Source: a virus
Length of the DNA: 40,836 nt
Direction: 5' to 3' (one strand)
Virus record (IMG/VR): IMGVR_UViG_3300032118_000019
Span: 1 to 40,836 of that record
The notes beneath the pieces are model-generated. The model saw nothing but the letters and a program-made list of their open reading frames with translations. It searched no databases and had not been told where the DNA came from. Both the position numbers and the translations under genes were made by a program. Shown one piece after another: positions 38,356 to 40,836 of the stretch. Every line of letters starts with the position of its first letter. The stretch's first letter is position 1.

Positions 38356-40353
38356 ATGGCCAAGACTGAGATCCGCGCAGAGTTCAAGCTCGACGACATG
38401 GCGAGCGCGTCGCTGACGAAGATCCAGGGGGGCTTCGGGAAGCTGACGGGAACGATCAACAACGCAACGTCATCACTCGGGGACTTCCTCAAGCAGACGG
38501 CGGCGGTGGCCATCGGCGTGAACCTCGGGAACATCATGGGGTCGATGAAGGACGTGGCGACCTCCGCATTCCGTTCCGCGGTGGACGCGGACATGCAGAT
38601 GCGCGCGCTGACGCGGACGATGGAGGGGCTCTCGTCTACTCGGGGGCGGAGTCTGTCGAGTTTCCAGAACGAAGCGAAGGGCGTGTATACGGCGCTCTCG
38701 GACATCGCGCGGGTGTCGGGCGTGGCGCGCGGGGAGATCGTGAAAGCGTTTCAGGACGCAGGCGCGAACACGGTACTGACCGGCGCGAAGCTGACGGAGT
38801 TCGTGGGCAAGGCTGCGCTCATCTCGCGGGGCATGGGTGTGCCGGTGCAGGAGATCACGGCGGGCTTCGAGTCGCTGCGGAAGAACATGGTGGACGCGAG
38901 CAACCCGATGGTTGCGCTGGTGAAGCAAGCGAACCTGATGCGCGGGCACTCCGAGCGCATCGCGATGAAGATGCAGATGATGGGACGGGGCGGGATGATT
39001 CGGCTGGCCGAGAAGGCGATGGGGATCATGGCGGAGCGCGCCAAGAGCATCCCGCTGACGTTCGACGAGATGGGCGCGCAGCTTGGGGACATGAAGGACG
39101 ACATGCTGAAGCTCATCGGGGGGCCGATGGTGAACACGTTGCGTCCGCTGTTCGAGCGGTTCACGGGGTACGTGACAGCGAACCGCGGGGCCATCGCGGC
39201 GTACGCGGAGACGATGGGGAAGCAGGCGGGCGTCTGGATTGAACGCGCCACGAAGGCGGCGCAGGAGGGCTTCGGGTATCTCCGCTCGCACGCGCAGGAG
39301 ATCGGGCAAGCGGTGGAGCGCGCGTTCGACTACGCGAAAAGCATTTTCCAGTGGATGCTCGACCACAAGCTAGCCATCGGCGGTGCGATGGTTGCGTCGA
39401 AGGTCGCGCCGATGGCGGGCAGCGCAATCGGTGGTGCGATGGCGCTTGGCAAGGCGCTGCAAGGGCTTTCGAGCGTCGGCCTTCCCGGTCTCGGGGTAGC
39501 AGCGGGAGGCGCGGCCACGGGGCTGCTAGGCATGACGGTGGCGCTCGGTGCGTTCGCGCTGATGGTGGGCGGGCTCGGGCTCGCATTCGATCAAGCGCGC
39601 AAGCTGGTGAGCGAGTGGAAGCCTGCGGGGAGCGAGGACCAGAAGGCGCGCGAGGGCGCGCTCACCGGAGTCGCTGCGGACTTCACGGTGTGGGACGACA
39701 AGCAGCAGAAGGCGTTCAGCGTTCTCCGGCAGAAGATCGTGGATGGCGCGCTGGCGATGGGGCAGAACTCGCGCGTCGCGGGCGAGGCAGCGGACGCGGC
39801 GTACAAGCAACACGTCGCGCTCGCGAGTGCGACGCGGGGGATGCAGGAGGCGTCGAAGATTGCGCAGGGCATCCCGGCGGACATCGGAAGCATGGCGGAG
39901 GGCGCTGCGCTGGATGCGGCCATCCAGGCGCAGGTGGGAGCGAGTCGCGCGTTCACGGAGTCGTTCAACGCCATCGGTGCGAGCGGCAACAAGGCGGCGC
40001 AGAGCGCGGCGGTGGAGATCCTGCGCGGCAACAAGTCGCTGCAAGAGTCGCTGCTCAAGACCGGGACGGAGATGGGGCTGTCCCTGGACAAGCTGGCGGA
40101 GATCGTGGGCGACAAGCTCGGGGACTTCGGGGACAAGCTCAAGAAGCAGGCGGGGCTCGACGAGCAGGCGAAGGCGACGGAGGGGAAGGGGGCGGTGCCG
40201 ACGCAGGTGTTCAACGGCGGGCAGACGTTCCAGATCAAGCAGGATTTCCGCGACCAAGACCCCGACCGCATCGCGGTCATCTTCCAACGGGACATCGCGC
40301 GGGCGGCTGAGAACCGTCTGCAAGGTGGGACCGGCGGAGCCTTCGGGGCGTAG
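38356..40353 (+). CDS. Tape measure protein
   Basis: A 665-residue protein, rich in Ala, Gly, Met and Lys, that sets tail length and is ejected with DNA. Residues 1-330 are helical with long amphipathic stretches; residues about 335-415 hold hydrophobic, glycine-rich segments (IGGAMVASKVAPMAGSAIGG; GLLGMTVALGAFALMVGGLG) that could span membranes during ejection. The C-terminal part is helical with a terminal beta segment (TQVFNGGQTFQIKQDFRDQD). No lysozyme or peptidase motif is seen. It is short for a tape measure, implying a tail of roughly 100 nm by the usual residue-length rule. Confidence 0.88.
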   Translation: MAKTEIRAEFKLDDMASASLTKIQGGFGKLTGTINNATSSLGDFLKQTAAVAIGVNLGNIMGSMKDVATSAFRSAVDADMQMRALTRTMEGLSSTRGRSLSSFQNEAKGVYTALSDIARVSGVARGEIVKAFQDAGANTVLTGAKLTEFVGKAALISRGMGVPVQEITAGFESLRKNMVDASNPMVALVKQANLMRGHSERIAMKMQMMGRGGMIRLAEKAMGIMAERAKSIPLTFDEMGAQLGDMKDDMLKLIGGPMVNTLRPLFERFTGYVTANRGAIAAYAETMGKQAGVWIERATKAAQEGFGYLRSHAQEIGQAVERAFDYAKSIFQWMLDHKLAIGGAMVASKVAPMAGSAIGGAMALGKALQGLSSVGLPGLGVAAGGAATGLLGMTVALGAFALMVGGLGLAFDQARKLVSEWKPAGSEDQKAREGALTGVAADFTVWDDKQQKAFSVLRQKIVDGALAMGQNSRVAGEAADAAYKQHVALASATRGMQEASKIAQGIPADIGSMAEGAALDAAIQAQVGASRAFTESFNAIGASGNKAAQSAAVEILRGNKSLQESLLKTGTEMGLSLDKLAEIVGDKLGDFGDKLKKQAGLDEQAKATEGKGAVPTQVFNGGQTFQIKQDFRDQDPDRIAVIFQRDIARAAENRLQGGTGGAFGA

Positions 40354-40408
40354 TCTCGACAGGCGCACGGACACGCAGTACCCTCAACGCAACGGACTGG
40401 AGATTCAC

Positions 40409-40836
40409 ATGAAGATCGTCGTCATCGCAGACCCAGAGTCACTCCCCCCGGAACTGTCCGACAACCCCGACGTGGTGATCGTCCCGCCCGATGCGGTGGA
40501 CGAAGCCACGATGGCGGCGCTCGATGACGCGAGCGGCGGACTGCTCGGCAGCGGAGAGGGCGCGCTGGAAGACTGGGCGGGCGAGGAGGAGAAGGAGCCC
40601 GAGCACAGTGGCTCGGGTGAGGATGACGAGGACGGCGGCGAGGGTCGCGGTGAGGACGACATCGCCGAAGGCGGCGAAGGTCGCGGCGAGGATGACGAGG
40701 AGAAGGGCGGCGAGGGTCGCGGTGAGGACGAGGACGAGGACAAGAGCGGCGAAGGTCGGCGCGGTGGACGCGGTGGCAACCCGTTCGAGCGCGACGCGCG
40801 GCAGGACTCCGGCAGTGGTCGGCGCGCTGGTCGCGG
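40409..40836 (+). CDS. Acidic Gly/Glu/Asp repeat protein (partial, runs off window)
   Basis: The frame from ATG 40409 is open to the right edge (142 codons). GGAG lies 6 nt before the ATG and the leader GGAGATTCACATG is identical to that at 25227-25239. The N-terminus (MKIVVIADPESLPPELSDNP) is a beta-strand-like start. From about residue 57 the protein becomes extremely acidic, with three copies of a GGEGRGEDD-type unit spaced 12-17 residues, then turns Arg/Gly-rich. It is probably disordered. Its place after the tape measure suggests a baseplate-region or tail-associated protein; function unknown. Confidence 0.65.
   Translation, partial: MKIVVIADPESLPPELSDNPDVVIVPPDAVDEATMAALDDASGGLLGSGEGALEDWAGEEEKEPEHSGSGEDDEDGGEGRGEDDIAEGGEGRGEDDEEKGGEGRGEDEDEDKSGEGRRGGRGGNPFERDARQDSGSGRRAGR
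40640..40725 (+). repeat. Coding repeat of GGEGRGED units
   Basis: Three DNA copies of GGCGGCGA(G/A)GGTCGCGG(T/C)GAGGA, spaced 36-51 bp, encode the acidic repeat of the partial protein. Copies differ at third codon positions only. Confidence 0.65.

Overview
The window is one continuous, entirely plus-strand stretch of a GC-rich double-stranded DNA phage genome. Tail sheath, tail tube, frameshifted tail assembly chaperone and tape measure genes mark it as a contractile-tailed (myovirus-like) phage. No integrase, repressor or minus-strand gene is seen. Genes are packed with 1-4 nt stop/start overlaps and GTG starts are common. Several genes lack a Shine-Dalgarno sequence but carry TANNNT 6-9 nt before the start codon, as in leaderless genes of GC-rich bacteria; the host itself cannot be named.

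Layout. 1-396: non-coding, very G-rich on the left, with a candidate promoter at its right end. 397-1993: six small coupled genes of unknown function. 2111-6006: a tightly coupled five-gene operon that looks like a DNA base hypermodification pathway: ParB-like protein, TET/JBP 2-oxoglutarate dioxygenase, aGPT-PPlase-like amino-acid:DNA transferase, FAD-dependent enzyme and P-loop base kinase. 6081-8265: a Zn-ribbon/HARP-like protein, a 52-nt tRNA-like element with CCA, two tandem gamma-glutamylcyclotransferase-fold genes and a small helix-turn-helix protein. 8325-14166: large terminase, three small genes, portal and MuF-like head protein. 14180-25908: virion accessory/surface module (paralogous beta-rich proteins, a LamG plus 21-residue-repeat protein, a BppU-like protein, a collagen-stalked fibre made of three large repeats, then small proteins). 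25940-30631: scaffold, major capsid protein, possible decoration protein, C39-like cysteine protease and connector-type genes. 30631-34254: small genes, a lipoprotein candidate, an Ala-rich protein and neck genes. 34288-40353: sheath, tube, two chaperone ORFs joined by a predicted -1 frameshift, and tape measure. 40409 to the edge: start of an acidic repeat protein.

How the genes work together (inference). The TET/JBP enzyme would oxidise a pyrimidine methyl group in finished DNA. The kinase would phosphorylate the new hydroxyl. The aGPT-PPlase-like enzyme would displace the phosphate leaving group with an amino acid, and the FAD enzyme (perhaps with the GGCT-fold proteins) would trim the adduct. 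No C5-methyltransferase is present here, so whether the base is 5-methylcytosine or thymine is open. The modified DNA would then be packaged by the terminase into the capsid encoded downstream.
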